A stretch of DNA of 30,257 nucleotides, taken from IMG/VR virus record IMGVR_UViG_3300049893_000797, positions 1-30,257 of that record; one strand, given 5' to 3'. Both the position numbers and the translations under genes were made by a program. Under the pieces are notes generated by a model, which was not told the DNA's origin, did no database searches, and saw only the letters and a list, made by a program, of their open reading frames with translations. Source of the stretch: a virus. This document shows, piece after piece, positions 15,190-22,484 of this stretch. Numbering within the stretch: the first letter of the stretch is position 1; each line of letters starts with the position of its first letter.

Positions 15190-16289
15190 GGTTCGTCACC
15201 TAAGGTGTTCGTAGATGTCTCTGGTGTTAATTCCGCAAGGATCGCGGCAAGTGCGAATGTCGCTGGGCAATCATGGTCGATGCGCAGCCCTTCTTCGCAT
15301 TGCATGAGAATGAAGTTTGAATCTCTGCGAGGCTCTTCCGGCGGTTCCGGTGCTCCTTTCAATGCCTTCCGCAGCGCATTGATATACGTCGCGGTCGCTG
15401 GTGCATCCTTCCACAACGGCGTGTCCCAACGTTCGACTACGGCTTGCGCGGCGGCGCGTAGAGCGCTGGGTATCGATGCATCTCCCCACGCTCCCGGCGC
15501 GCACGAGCAGGTGGGGCAGTGCGGGGCTTCGGTTGGTTGAGATAATCGCAACTCGTCTGGCGACTTCCATCCCATCTCTTGCAGCCATTCGATACATTGC
15601 GCCCAAGCAGGATTGCAACCACAGAAAGGCGCATCACAATCCTGCGGCGGATCAGTCTTGATTGTAGCGGCACAGCGTTTTACTTTTGATTTTGTAGGAG
15701 AATCAGAAAATACTTGCTCATTTCCGGCTGCTTCGTAAACATCACCATTGTCATCGGATACTTGAATATCCTGATCTGTGACAAATACTGTCATTAGCAA
15801 TCGACGGTCTGGGCTCCAAAACGAATGTGTTCTAACACCGTCGCGAGTATCTTCCGTCTCAGATTGAGCCCAACTATTGTGAGCATCATCCGAGATTGTT
15901 ATTTCGTTATCAGCCATCTTGATACTGGTCGTTACGGTTATCCATAACCCCGCATCCTTTGCGTAGTACCTACGCGATGTGCGCGGCTCATGTTGTTCGT
16001 TCGTCTCAGACGAAGCTCGTTCTAATTCAATCACGCGAGCGGTCGCTGCCATGCCACGCTGATTTGATTCGCGCAATTGCTGCTCAAGCTCCTCAATGCG
16101 GCTATACATGCGGGAGCCGCGCTCATTGAGCACCACTCGGTCTTGCTCTTGCTGACGAATAACAATTGCGGCCTCTTCGTACGGATGTCGAAGCGTAATG
16201 TCGATTTCTTCTCGCTCATACTTCGCCTTCTCATCGAGAAGCACGAGAGTCATAGCAATAGATTCTGCGGTGAGGTTATCGTTGCTCAT
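15186..16289 (-). CDS. Large mosaic early protein with coiled coil (367 aa; Ea22-like architecture)
   Basis: The ATG at 16289 overlaps the previous stop as ATGA; a Met four residues earlier is open. The N-terminal 90 residues form a coiled coil (YSRIEELEQQLRESNQ). The middle is a beta-rich acidic segment with WITVTTSIKMADNEITISDD. Cys-containing linkers follow (CDAPFCGCNPAW, CPTCSC), then a C-terminal helix pair with LRAAAQAVVERWDTPL and ATATYINALRKALKG. Stitching of unrelated modules is typical of Ea22-like early proteins of lambdoid phages, whose function is poorly known. It is the third longest leftward gene if start choices hold, and clearly composite. Confidence 0.7.
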   Translation of the reverse strand: MSNDNLTAESIAMTLVLLDEKAKYEREEIDITLRHPYEEAAIVIRQQEQDRVVLNERGSRMYSRIEELEQQLRESNQRGMAATARVIELERASSETNEQHEPRTSRRYYAKDAGLWITVTTSIKMADNEITISDDAHNSWAQSETEDTRDGVRTHSFWSPDRRLLMTVFVTDQDIQVSDDNGDVYEAAGNEQVFSDSPTKSKVKRCAATIKTDPPQDCDAPFCGCNPAWAQCIEWLQEMGWKSPDELRLSQPTEAPHCPTCSCAPGAWGDASIPSALRAAAQAVVERWDTPLWKDAPATATYINALRKALKGAPEPPEEPRRDSNFILMQCEEGLRIDHDCPATFALAAILAELTPETSTNTLGDEP

Positions 16290-16471
16290 AGCCCCGCCCA
16301 TTCAATACGAAGCTGTAATTTCCCGCAGCGCTCGCAACGGCGTTCCTGTTCTACACCAGACGAAACAAGAGTTTTGGCAAGGGTAGTGTGCTTGCTGACC
16401 GTGCTTCTGTCTTTCCACATTCCCCACCGATGGAAGAAAATGCAGCGCTTCTCTTTGGTTAGATCACTCAT
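16286..16471 (-). CDS. Small Cys-containing phage protein (61 aa)
   Basis: A HRWGMWKD motif (about 14-21) and ERRCERCGKLQLR near the C-terminus match a recurring small phage protein type in which a His/Trp motif and a CxxC pair probably form a zinc site. It is coupled by overlaps on both sides. Function is unknown. Confidence 0.75.
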   Translation of the reverse strand: MSDLTKEKRCIFFHRWGMWKDRSTVSKHTTLAKTLVSSGVEQERRCERCGKLQLRIEWAGL

Positions 16472-16658
16472 TGTCTTGCTCCTGTTTAGGATTCAGGCAT
16501 TCGACGGCGGGGCAATAATCTGTCGGGTCTTGTCCTGCCAAAATCATTTGGCCGCAATGAGAACAGTGATACATGCCAATAGGAGCGCCCTTAAGTGACA
16601 GACATTCATCACGTTCAGGACATACTTCCTTTTCTTTGGGCAGATTCTCAGTGGCCAC
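16464..16658 (-). CDS. Small zinc-binding-type protein (64 aa)
   Basis: The start overlaps the previous gene by 11 nt. Six cysteines, including CSHC at about 32-35, with two histidines suggest a zinc ribbon or two half-sites. Unknown function. Confidence 0.65.
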   Translation of the reverse strand: MATENLPKEKEVCPERDECLSLKGAPIGMYHCSHCGQMILAGQDPTDYCPAVECLNPKQEQDNE

Positions 16659-16896
16659 TTGTCAGCCCTCGCAAATATGCCTCAACTGCTTCGCTCGCAT
16701 GAATCTCGTCACCGACAAAGAAGCGAAGGAATCGTAATCCTTCAGACGCCGATGTCATCCAAACTGCCATGCCGTTTATTTCTTTGGTTGCAGCATAGTG
16801 AACGTTTGTCGCAAGTTGAATAGAAGTGCGACTGATATTTTTCAGCTTGCGATGCGCTGCCGCGACTCGCTCTTCGGTAGTTTGGTTGTCAGTCAT
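16648..16896 (-). CDS. Unknown protein (82 aa)
   Basis: It starts at an ATGA overlap. The N-terminal half is helical (EERVAAAHRKLKNISRTS), then a beta-like part (GMAVWMTSASEGLRFLRFFV). No motif is recognised. Confidence 0.65.
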   Translation of the reverse strand: MTDNQTTEERVAAAHRKLKNISRTSIQLATNVHYAATKEINGMAVWMTSASEGLRFLRFFVGDEIHASEAVEAYLRGLTSGH

Positions 16897-17144
16897 GGCT
16901 TTCTCGATATGCGCAAATGGATTGGGCCGTTTCTGCCGTCGCCGATCATCCGGCCGTCAAGCGCGGCGATCTCGGCGTCGCTAAGATTCCGCCACTTGGC
17001 GATAACGAAGTCGCCCCGCATCAGGCCGCGCGGCGCTCCGCGCTGCATTGATCCAATGGACACTCCTTGCTCGGCGCACCATTGCTCGGCCTTGTTGGTG
17101 GCCTCAAAATCGCCAGAGCCGACGAACACCATCTCGATGTCCAT
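16893..17144 (-). CDS. Unknown conserved-looking phage protein (83 aa)
   Basis: The start at ATG 17144 (MDIEMVFVGSGDF) is chosen because AAAGAGGT lies five bases upstream; in-frame ATGs at 17180 and 17189 would lengthen it by 12 or 15 residues. It is a mixed alpha/beta small protein with GAPRGLMRGDFVIAKW and a basic end. Function is unknown. Confidence 0.65.
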   Translation of the reverse strand: MDIEMVFVGSGDFEATNKAEQWCAEQGVSIGSMQRGAPRGLMRGDFVIAKWRNLSDAEIAALDGRMIGDGRNGPIHLRISRKP

Positions 17145-17237
17145 GGATACCTCTTTTGCTTTTTGGTTGCTATCGCTCATGCTTCTCATCCTGCCACCAA
17201 TTCGGATCGCGTCTATCCGCGTTTCTACGTATGCGGA

Positions 17238-18398
17238 TCAGATAGGCTCACCGACGATTTCCTCGGCCAGTGACAGAATCTTGTCGAAAAGCCAGTTTTG
17301 CATAGTTCGGTCGAAGTCATTACAGCCATGCTTGCAGTGCACCCATTCTTCCATGAGAGTCGATGCAACTTGTTTTGTGCCCATATTGAACGGCATCAGC
17401 GACAGATACATCACGCCATCAATGGATCGGCCCATCACGCCGTCGCCTAGACCGTTGACTATCTTGATCGGGAACATGTCACAGTCGATGCCAATTCTAT
17501 ACAGCGAACTGCGCGCGCGTTCGAGCATGGTGTGCTGCACGCGAGTGAGCAAGACTTCCGGCCAGTTGCCAGCCTTGTCGTTGATCTTCTGAACTAGGCG
17601 GCGCGCTGAATCGACGCAGTGAGTGCCGGTCGCCAGTACTTGCCGGACCGTCTCAACGAATTCATCGGACGTGGTGAAGTCCGCATCGTAGCCAATCTCC
17701 GACTCGAATTTATCCTTCGACGTGACAATTTTTCGCAGCATTGGTACGGAAGTCGCCGACTGAATTGCGCGCTTGATCGGCCAGTCAAGCTGAAACGAAT
17801 AGCGCGGCGTGCGATCTTCTGTAAGTTCGACGCCGCGCTTGACATTATACGTGTAGAGCCCAGGCTTGCCGGTTTTCTGCACTGCCACGCCCTTAAAATA
17901 CAGCCAACCACTCTGCTTGTCGTAGACATCGCATGTGTCAGTTGAGTGAATCGGCATGCCTTCGCCCAGGAAATACACGTCGCGGTCGTGATATGCCTGC
18001 ACAACTTGCTCGCACTCGACTTCGATAATGGTATCGCCGCTCAAAGGAGACACGTCGCACTTTCCGCCTTCGTCCATGCAGTTGCACCATAACTCGCGAA
18101 ACGCCTGCCACGGCTCCCAGTTGATACCTAGGCGCGTAGTGAATCCGGCGTTGTCGCCATTACAGAAAACTATATCGAAATCCTTGCCGCGAATCTCTGT
18201 CGTGCACGTCTTAAATTCGTATACTTGACATCCAGTGCGGACCGTTATCGACCCGCCGAGTCTAAGAATGATTGCGACGGCATACTTAAAGCCGGTTCCG
18301 AAGTAGCCAATGGCCGTATCTGAATCCTTCGCGGACACGCCGAACGTGAGCATCGCGCGCACATCGAAGTGGCCCTTGTTTGAAAAATACAATTTCAT
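17238..18398 (-). CDS. GHKL-ATPase-like phage protein with zincin-like C-terminal motif (386 aa)
   Basis: The start at ATG 18398 has AGGAG seven bases upstream; a longer start at 18422 lacks this. The N-terminus MKLYFSNKGHFDVRAMLTFG followed by GYFGTGFKYAVAIILRLGGS (31-50) looks like the ATP-binding fold of GHKL proteins, with the glycine-rich lid and helix. The middle is mixed, with GVELTEDRTPRYSF near 189-202. The C-terminus has TLMEEWVHCKHGCNDFDR (347-364), placed like an HExxH zinc-protease helix but with Glu in place of the first His. I infer an ATP-dependent regulatory or anti-host protein; no recognised name applies. Confidence 0.75.
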   Translation of the reverse strand: MKLYFSNKGHFDVRAMLTFGVSAKDSDTAIGYFGTGFKYAVAIILRLGGSITVRTGCQVYEFKTCTTEIRGKDFDIVFCNGDNAGFTTRLGINWEPWQAFRELWCNCMDEGGKCDVSPLSGDTIIEVECEQVVQAYHDRDVYFLGEGMPIHSTDTCDVYDKQSGWLYFKGVAVQKTGKPGLYTYNVKRGVELTEDRTPRYSFQLDWPIKRAIQSATSVPMLRKIVTSKDKFESEIGYDADFTTSDEFVETVRQVLATGTHCVDSARRLVQKINDKAGNWPEVLLTRVQHTMLERARSSLYRIGIDCDMFPIKIVNGLGDGVMGRSIDGVMYLSLMPFNMGTKQVASTLMEEWVHCKHGCNDFDRTMQNWLFDKILSLAEEIVGEPI

Positions 18399-18455
18399 TT
18401 TTAATCTCCTATCAGCACGCATAGCTCGCGGTATTCGGCGAGAGCTTGTTCGTAT

Positions 18456-18572
18456 TCACGCACAGAGCACCACGGTCCCGCATTCGCAGCAGCGGTAGCA
18501 TTTTATCCGACAGCGATTGTGTCGCTTGCTAACAAGATACAGCCACCAGCAATTGAAAGGGCAGCGCTTCAT
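18456..18572 (-). CDS. Tiny Cys-rich protein (38 aa)
   Basis: The ATG at 18572 overlaps the previous stop as ATGA. It has seven cysteines in 38 residues, including CRIKCYRCCEC (residues 23-33), and a hydrophobic CWWLYLV near 8-14. It could be a minimal zinc knuckle. It follows the NinB-like gene and precedes the GHKL-like gene, leaving about 60 nt before the latter. A 20-codon GTG frame in that gap was not accepted. Confidence 0.55.
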   Translation of the reverse strand: MKRCPFNCWWLYLVSKRHNRCRIKCYRCCECGTVVLCA

Positions 18573-18985
18573 CGTCTCTTGCTTCTGTCTGGATCGGGAA
18601 CCCATATGCCAGCCTCCGCGCCGACTTGTTGAACCATTGCATAAAACTCGTTGAACACTTCCCAGGACACTACGTCATCACCCCCACTCTCATCAGTCGT
18701 CGTCCGACGTGTAGGGAGATGAGTGCCGATGCCGAAGACTTCCTTTCGTTTCTCGCCGAAAAACTTAATGCACATAGCCGTATGCAGTTCTTCCTTGGTG
18801 TATCCGAAAGCTTCACATAGCGGCGGATAGGCCACACCGAATAGCGCATGATTCTGATAGTCACTCCGCTTATTGACAATCTTGTCAATAGTCACCCGCG
18901 TCGGCCGCTCTTTCACATGAGCAGAAATCACGGCGACAACGCGGGCGATTGATCCTCCCTTGGCGATGTCAATAACCTGCTTCAT
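18569..18985 (-). CDS. NinB-like recombination-associated protein (138 aa)
   Basis: It starts at an ATGA overlap with the ERF-type gene. The region TRVTIDKIVNKRSDYQNHAL (29-48) recalls the R-S-x-x-Q-N signature of NinB/Orf proteins. It continues with a helical part (CEAFGYTKEELHTAM) and ends in AEAGIWVPDPDRSKRR. In lambda, Orf(NinB) helps load recombinases on single-stranded DNA. Here the direct coupling to an annealing protein fits the same pathway. The match is partial, so it could be another small recombination partner. Confidence 0.65.
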   Translation of the reverse strand: MKQVIDIAKGGSIARVVAVISAHVKERPTRVTIDKIVNKRSDYQNHALFGVAYPPLCEAFGYTKEELHTAMCIKFFGEKRKEVFGIGTHLPTRRTTTDESGGDDVVSWEVFNEFYAMVQQVGAEAGIWVPDPDRSKRR

Positions 18986-19806
18986 TTCCCGTTAGTGCTC
19001 ATCGGCTCGTCCTTCATCGCCTTTTTGTGCATTGCGACGTATTCCTTGACGGCGCGCTGCTTTGTCCCGAGCTTCGTTCCAACCGCGATATAAACATCGC
19101 TGTCCTTGACCGCATCAAGATGCACGTTGTAAACCGCTCGCGCCTTCTGGACTTCCTCCAGGTCCGCGTCCAGGGCATCCATAAAGCGGCTGTGAAGACG
19201 ATTGACTGTTCCGGTGTCTACCTCGACCGGCGGTCCCTTCGGGCTTGCATAGCCTTTAGGATCGTCCCCAAGGCCAAGCTCGCGGGCGTCATCATCCTGG
19301 TCATCGGTTGCAAGTCCGGTAGCCGCAAGAATCGTATAGCGCTGAAGATACGAGACCGCCGAACTAATAGCCTGAATGCTGTTCTTGCCGCCGGACTCAT
19401 CCGGCAGGCTGGTCAGCGTCGTCGATTCGCTATGTCCGCCGACGTGGGTCAGGACGCATGTCACGGAGATAGCCTTATCCTTTTGCTCAACCGCCCATCG
19501 GTGAGTAATTCCGACTGCGCTCAATCCTTCGACGATAGAGCCGGTGACATTCGCTAGCGATGCATGATTGTATTCTGTCGTTCCGCGTGTTGTCGTATAG
19601 CTTACATGGCGATCCTTCAAAATCTTTGGCGGATTCGCCTTGAATAGCGCAAACGCCGCCGTATAAGCCTTCCTTGCCTGGGATGCCTCCCACCGCTCAT
19701 GTAAGTCCATGAGCTTTTGCAGCTTATCCAAGTCTGCGCCCTGTTGGACTGCGACTTGCAGCATTTGCATGGGCGTGATTTGCTCTGATGTTACCAAGTC
19801 ATTCAC
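18982..19806 (-). CDS. erf: ERF-family single-strand annealing protein (274 aa)
   Basis: The family core is clear: HERWEASQARKAYTAAFALF (36-55), YTTTRGTTEYNHASLANV (70-87), then the hallmark SAVSYLQRYTILAATGLATD (149-168) followed by an acidic DQDDD. ERF proteins anneal complementary single strands during phage recombination and genome circularisation. Length is normal. A charged, probably flexible C-terminal third follows (from about 180). The gene is coupled to the upstream 59 aa gene and the downstream NinB-like gene by ATGA overlaps, so they form a recombination set. Confidence 0.9.
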   Translation of the reverse strand: MNDLVTSEQITPMQMLQVAVQQGADLDKLQKLMDLHERWEASQARKAYTAAFALFKANPPKILKDRHVSYTTTRGTTEYNHASLANVTGSIVEGLSAVGITHRWAVEQKDKAISVTCVLTHVGGHSESTTLTSLPDESGGKNSIQAISSAVSYLQRYTILAATGLATDDQDDDARELGLGDDPKGYASPKGPPVEVDTGTVNRLHSRFMDALDADLEEVQKARAVYNVHLDAVKDSDVYIAVGTKLGTKQRAVKEYVAMHKKAMKDEPMSTNGK

Positions 19807-19982
19807 TTCGTCACCTCATTAAGTTTCTCCAACTCCCTCAGCGCACACTCCGCATGCACCTCATAGCAGGTATGCCAATGCGACCGATGCTGCTGTTTAG
19901 CCTCGTTCAAGATGCGTCGCAAATTGCTTGTCGTGCGCGGCTGATCGAGCGGTATCCAGGCGTCTAGGAGCTTTTTTAGCAT
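19803..19982 (-). CDS. Unknown small helical protein (59 aa)
   Basis: ATG 19982 is preferred (AGG nine bases upstream); a GTG at 19988 is possible. It is a charged helical protein with two His and two Cys near the middle (HWHTCYEVHAEC). It sits just before the ERF-type gene with an ATGA overlap. No family is recognised. Confidence 0.65.
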   Translation of the reverse strand: MLKKLLDAWIPLDQPRTTSNLRRILNEAKQQHRSHWHTCYEVHAECALRELEKLNEVTK

Positions 19983-19991
19983 CGTCACAGC

Positions 19992-20213
19992 CTATCGCCT
20001 GGCCGCTTTATAGCAATCAGGACTTATACCTAGCCGATACACCTTGAATCGCTTTTGCTTGTGCGTCACCCAGCAGTCGTCGATGGGCATGTACTTACGT
20101 AGACGAGCAACGATGACGCGCAGTTCGGTCGAACCGAACAGGCGAAAGCAAATTTGCACTGAAATCACTTTGCCATCGCGCAACCATTTCTCGACGGCGG
20201 CTTGCGGGTTCAT
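19992..20213 (-). CDS. Helix-turn-helix domain protein (73 aa)
   Basis: The whole protein fits a small winged-helix/HTH domain often found in phages: AVEKWLRDGKVISVQICFRL (6-25), FGSTELRVIVARLRKYMPI (26-44), then a wing with KRFKVYRL. These small HTH proteins probably bind DNA and modulate early genes. It is coupled by ATGA to the previous gene. Confidence 0.75.
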   Translation of the reverse strand: MNPQAAVEKWLRDGKVISVQICFRLFGSTELRVIVARLRKYMPIDDCWVTHKQKRFKVYRLGISPDCYKAARR

Positions 20214-20413
20214 GATACCTCCACCTTTTTCGCTTCCAATTCCTCTCGTCTCTTGAGTACCTCGGCCATCGTCGCGTAGTACGCCTCCATTTCAACTTCC
20301 CCGCGCACATCAATGCCCATCGGCAATGGCGGGGCCATCAGGACTGGATAGTGCAGCGCGCCGTCGATGTCGGTGAGATGCGCACGGATGCGGCGCAGCA
20401 TTCGCTTAATCAT
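20210..20413 (-). CDS. Unknown basic protein (67 aa)
   Basis: The start at ATG 20413 (MIKRMLRRIRAHL) overlaps the upstream stop; a longer start at 20437 is less likely. It has an Arg-rich N-terminal helix, a Pro-rich middle (LMAPPLPMGID) and a charged C-terminal helix (AEVLKRREELEAKKVEV). No family is recognised. Confidence 0.65.
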   Translation of the reverse strand: MIKRMLRRIRAHLTDIDGALHYPVLMAPPLPMGIDVRGEVEMEAYYATMAEVLKRREELEAKKVEVS

Positions 20414-20714
20414 TGGTTGCTGCCTTGATTGCTTCATGAGCTAATCGCATGGAGCGGTTATGATGAATGTCTCCTAAATTATTAAGTCTAATATAATCTG
20501 CCGTTTCATCATAAAGCGCCGTTAACGCTTCCAGTAGTAGTGGGGCGGCGGCGATTAGACGAGCATTTGCAATGTGCTCTGGAATTTTTGTTACTTTTGC
20601 AATTTCTGCACACATCCATGCGCCAGCAAAAACTGGTGTTGCCGTCAATACTGATCGCCTATTGGTGTTCGGATTAACATCAACTTTCCACCGACCCGGC
20701 GTATGCTTATTCAT
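20406..20714 (-). CDS. Small phage protein with HTPGRWKV / ANARLIAAAP motifs (102 aa)
   Basis: HTPGRWKVD at 4-12 and ANARLIAAAPLLLEAL at about 49-64 are the signature of a very common short phage/prophage protein of unknown role, normally about this length. The first overlap (ATG within the preceding gene's end) and the last overlap support the coordinates. Confidence 0.85.
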   Translation of the reverse strand: MNKHTPGRWKVDVNPNTNRRSVLTATPVFAGAWMCAEIAKVTKIPEHIANARLIAAAPLLLEALTALYDETADYIRLNNLGDIHHNRSMRLAHEAIKAATND

Positions 20715-20895
20715 CGCTCGGCTCCTTAATGTGTCGCTTCACTCGATACTTTCGCTCGGCTTCATCAAGCTTCTTTGAGAGCCAGCCGGTCAATACGAAC
20801 ACGAGCGCGAGAACAATCAGCAATACCACCACATCAACGAGTCGATCCGCGAATGTGGCCAATTGTGGCGCGTACTTTTCGGTTAAGTCGGTCAT
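20707..20895 (-). CDS. Small single-pass membrane protein (62 aa)
   Basis: The ATG at 20895 has GGGAG five bases upstream. A membrane helix at about residues 21-38 (VDVVVLLIVLALVFVLTG) is followed by a basic tail (KKLDEAERKYRVKRHIK). This is an early-region membrane peptide, possibly an exclusion or host-membrane factor. No family is recognised. Confidence 0.7.
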   Translation of the reverse strand: MTDLTEKYAPQLATFADRLVDVVVLLIVLALVFVLTGWLSKKLDEAERKYRVKRHIKEPSDE

Positions 20896-20928
20896 ACAAC
20901 TCCCTCGCTTCGATGTAGAGGCCGTAGA

Positions 20929-21180
20929 TCATTGCTTGTCCATAATGGCATGGGCGTCATCAATGACTTGTGAAAGCTCTGGACATATCGCCGTAAAATC
21001 GACGCCTGCATTCTCCCCGATAGCAATGAGGGTAGATTCGCAAGCAATCAACATATCCAGCATGGCGTCCCACATCGCGAGCTTAGCAATGTCACGTTCA
21101 AGCTCCGGCTTAATCGCAATCGCCGTCTGTCTACGGCGGATGTCGAATTCCTCGGAGAACTGTGCTTCTTCATCGCTCAT
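20929..21180 (-). CDS. Unknown protein carrying the EEAQFSE-FDIRR motif (83 aa)
   Basis: It starts at an ATGA overlap. The N-terminal EEAQFSEEFDIRRR (4-17) is shared almost exactly with the 64 aa protein at 23110-23304, and the DNA is also near-identical there. The rest is helical (KLAMWDAMLDMLIACES) and acidic. Function is unknown. Confidence 0.7.
   Translation of the reverse strand: MSDEEAQFSEEFDIRRRQTAIAIKPELERDIAKLAMWDAMLDMLIACESTLIAIGENAGVDFTAICPELSQVIDDAHAIMDKQ
21134..21171. repeat. 38 bp dispersed repeat, copy A
   Basis: It matches 23207-23244 at 35 of 38 positions by direct comparison, same orientation and same reading frame. It encodes the EEAQFSE-FDIRR segment in both proteins. 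The differences are silent or conservative except one (Glu to Lys). Confidence 0.85.
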
Positions 21181-21356
21181 TCTTTCTCTCCCATGTGGTC
21201 TTCAAGCTCATCCGAGTTGCACTCAGGACAATGGAGTATCGTTACGCGCGAGCCATGCGGATAACCAGGACTTGGCGTCGGCTCCCATTCGGTAACGGTC
21301 ACGGCGTCATCCGAATCGAACACGGCTTTGCAGGCGTAGCATTGCAATTTGTTCAT
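21177..21356 (-). CDS. Zinc-ribbon protein (59 aa)
   Basis: The ATG at 21356 overlaps the previous stop as ATGA, which is preferred over a start at 21377. CYACKAVF (5-12) and HCPECNSDE near residue 42 form two CxxC pairs around a beta-rich centre. It is probably a zinc ribbon, with unknown function. Confidence 0.75.
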   Translation of the reverse strand: MNKLQCYACKAVFDSDDAVTVTEWEPTPSPGYPHGSRVTILHCPECNSDELEDHMGEKE

Positions 21357-21568
21357 TCGATCCGAAACACCCGACAAGTGCCATCTTTCATTTTGCGCTG
21401 GCTAAATCGCTTTGGCGCATAACGCCTATTAGAAACCGCAGCAATAGAATTCGATGTAGCTGTATACTGAAACGACTCTCCAACTTTCATGGTGTTCCAC
21501 GGATATTTAAGAAGCGGTCCATGCCTAACAGCATCCTCAATCTTGTACTTACTATCTGCTTTAATCAT
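21353..21568 (-). CDS. Small phage protein with YPW-MKVGESF motif (71 aa), first gene of second leftward unit
   Basis: The start ATG 21568 has an excellent TAGGAGG ribosome-binding site. KYPWNTMKVGESFQY (21-35), then RRYAPKRFSQRKMKDG and RVFRIE at the C-terminus match a small-protein family seen in many podovirus early regions; its role is not known to me. A plausible promoter lies about 25 nt upstream, after a long gene-free stretch, so this is probably the first gene of its transcript. Confidence 0.75.
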   Translation of the reverse strand: MIKADSKYKIEDAVRHGPLLKYPWNTMKVGESFQYTATSNSIAAVSNRRYAPKRFSQRKMKDGTCRVFRIE

Positions 21569-21590
21569 AGAACCTCCTAAAAGTACGTTT

Positions 21591-21618
21591 AGGATACTTC
21601 CTTATTTTCACCGTTCAA
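21591..21618 (-). promoter_or_regulatory. Candidate promoter for second leftward unit (TTGAAC-N16-TATCCT)
   Basis: On the minus strand TTGAAC (21613-21618) is followed after 16 bases by TATCCT (21591-21596), each matching consensus at 4 of 6. The start codon of the 71 aa gene is 22 bases beyond the -10, leaving room for the TAGGAGG site. It follows the terminator at 21951-21976, so a new promoter is needed here. Confidence 0.45.
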
Positions 21619-21950
21619 TGAGTATATGTGCGTATGCGAGGAAGACCTGGAAGTGCTAGGCTGTTTCCATTGCAACGACCATGACCGCGCCGTTAGTTGG
21701 CGATACTAGTTAGGTCGCTCCATATGTGAGCCGTTGCAATTGTGAAAGCCTGGCGAACCGTCGCATTTATGTCGATCAGCGATGCAGTACCCAGGCGAGT
21801 AGCAAAGAATGTTTTAGTGATGGCGTCGAAAGACCGCAAAGTGCAATGCGACCGCCGGTCTCCAACCGCACAGACGGAGACTTAGAGGGGCCATCAGCTA
21901 AAACGTTTTTATGGCGATGCAAAAGAGCGAGAAGTGAGCGGGAGTGCTAC
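21619..21950. other. Gene-free stretch with inverted repeats
   Basis: No convincing reading frame is present; the long plus-strand frame at 21726-21986 has Cys/Ser/Arg-rich shadow composition. ATTGCAACG near 21669-21677 and CGTTGCAAT near 21731-21739 form a 9 bp inverted repeat around CGACC/GGTCG. Near 21831-21862 AGACCG pairs with CGGTCT, and GGTCTCC/GGAGAC sits beside it. It could be a long leader, a small RNA or a binding region. Confidence 0.5.
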
Positions 21951-21976
21951 AAAAACAGCCCGAGTCTCCCCGGGCT
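21951..21976 (-). terminator. Intrinsic terminator after the VRR-NUC gene
   Basis: On the minus strand AGCCCG, an 8 nt loop and CGGGCT are followed directly by GTTTTTG. The G+C-rich stem plus U-run is a standard factor-independent terminator, lying 64 nt beyond the nuclease stop. Confidence 0.75.
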
Positions 21977-22006
21977 TCGGCAATAGGGCGAGCTTAACGC
22001 TCAGCA

Positions 22007-22028
22007 AGTGCGGTGGAAGGACCGCACT
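22007..22028. repeat. Perfect 8 bp hairpin (AGTGCGGT / ACCGCACT)
   Basis: AGTGCGGT, six loop bases, then ACCGCACT, 12 nt past the nuclease stop and ahead of the terminator. There is no U-run, so it may protect the 3' end of the mRNA rather than end transcription. Confidence 0.6.
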
Positions 22029-22039
22029 GTCCAGGCCCG

Positions 22040-22339
22040 TTAATTTCTGAGTGCATTCAAGGCTTCTTCCGGCGTCGTGACGTAAGCAATGTTGAACCGC
22101 TCGCAGAACGCCGCCTGTTTCACTTGGCGTTTGTCCAGAATCACGGAACCATCTTTACGTCGTTTCGACTTGGTTTCGAGTAATACGAAAAATGTCCGAC
22201 TAATCCCTTTCCACTTCGGAGCTGTGACCATTAGGTCCGGTATGTCCTCTTGATTGAGGATCGTTACCGCATACCCGTTCTCGCGTAATGCCGCCACAAT
22301 CTTCGGCTGTGGGCCGTCTTTCTTTGCTGCGCGCCTCAT
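22040..22339 (-). CDS. VRR-NUC-type PD-(D/E)XK nuclease (99 aa)
   Basis: The ATG at 22339 has a strong GGAGGGG site. The order MRRAAKKDGPQPKIVAALRE (1-20), EDIPDLMVTAPKW (31-43), FVLLETKSKR (51-60), then DKRQVKQAAFCERF (69-82) and VTTPEEALNAL matches the small VRR-NUC nucleases of phages. Catalytic residues are Asp35, Glu55 and Lys57. These act on structured DNA such as junctions or flaps. Length is normal. It is the last gene before the terminator and shares 140 nt with the preceding reading frame. Confidence 0.85.
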   Translation of the reverse strand: MRRAAKKDGPQPKIVAALRENGYAVTILNQEDIPDLMVTAPKWKGISRTFFVLLETKSKRRKDGSVILDKRQVKQAAFCERFNIAYVTTPEEALNALRN

Positions 22340-22484
22340 CGACTAACCCCTCCAAATATCGTAGCTTCTGCGCTGTTGAGCGTAGCATGCTTTCCAACTT
22401 CCAAAACCGCGAAGTCGCAATGCTGCGGCCCCTGGAAATATGATCCGCGAGATCGTCCAAGTCATCGGCGCTGTAGTCGATCAC
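22200..22484 (-). CDS. Unknown helical protein overlapping the nuclease gene (94 aa)
   Basis: The GTG at 22484 with a GGGG six bases upstream is preferred; ATG 22529 would overlap the previous gene much more. The first 65 residues look coding (YSADDLDDLADHISRGRSIA and FWKLESMLRSTAQKLRYLEG). The last 45 run out of frame through the nuclease gene and are low-complexity in character (GNDPQSRGHTGPNGHSSEVE). Either the overlap is real or the true product is shorter. Confidence 0.5.
   Translation of the reverse strand: MIDYSADDLDDLADHISRGRSIATSRFWKLESMLRSTAQKLRYLEGLVDEARSKERRPTAEDCGGITRERVCGNDPQSRGHTGPNGHSSEVERD

Noticed and set aside
18399-18461. 20-codon GTG frame before the GHKL-like gene
   Set aside because: It has coding-like residues and a stop near the next ribosome-binding site, but is too short and lacks its own site.
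21726-21986. Plus-strand 86-codon frame in the gene-free stretch
   Set aside because: Cys/Ser/Arg-rich composition typical of a shadow frame, no ribosome-binding site, and it runs antisense across a terminator.
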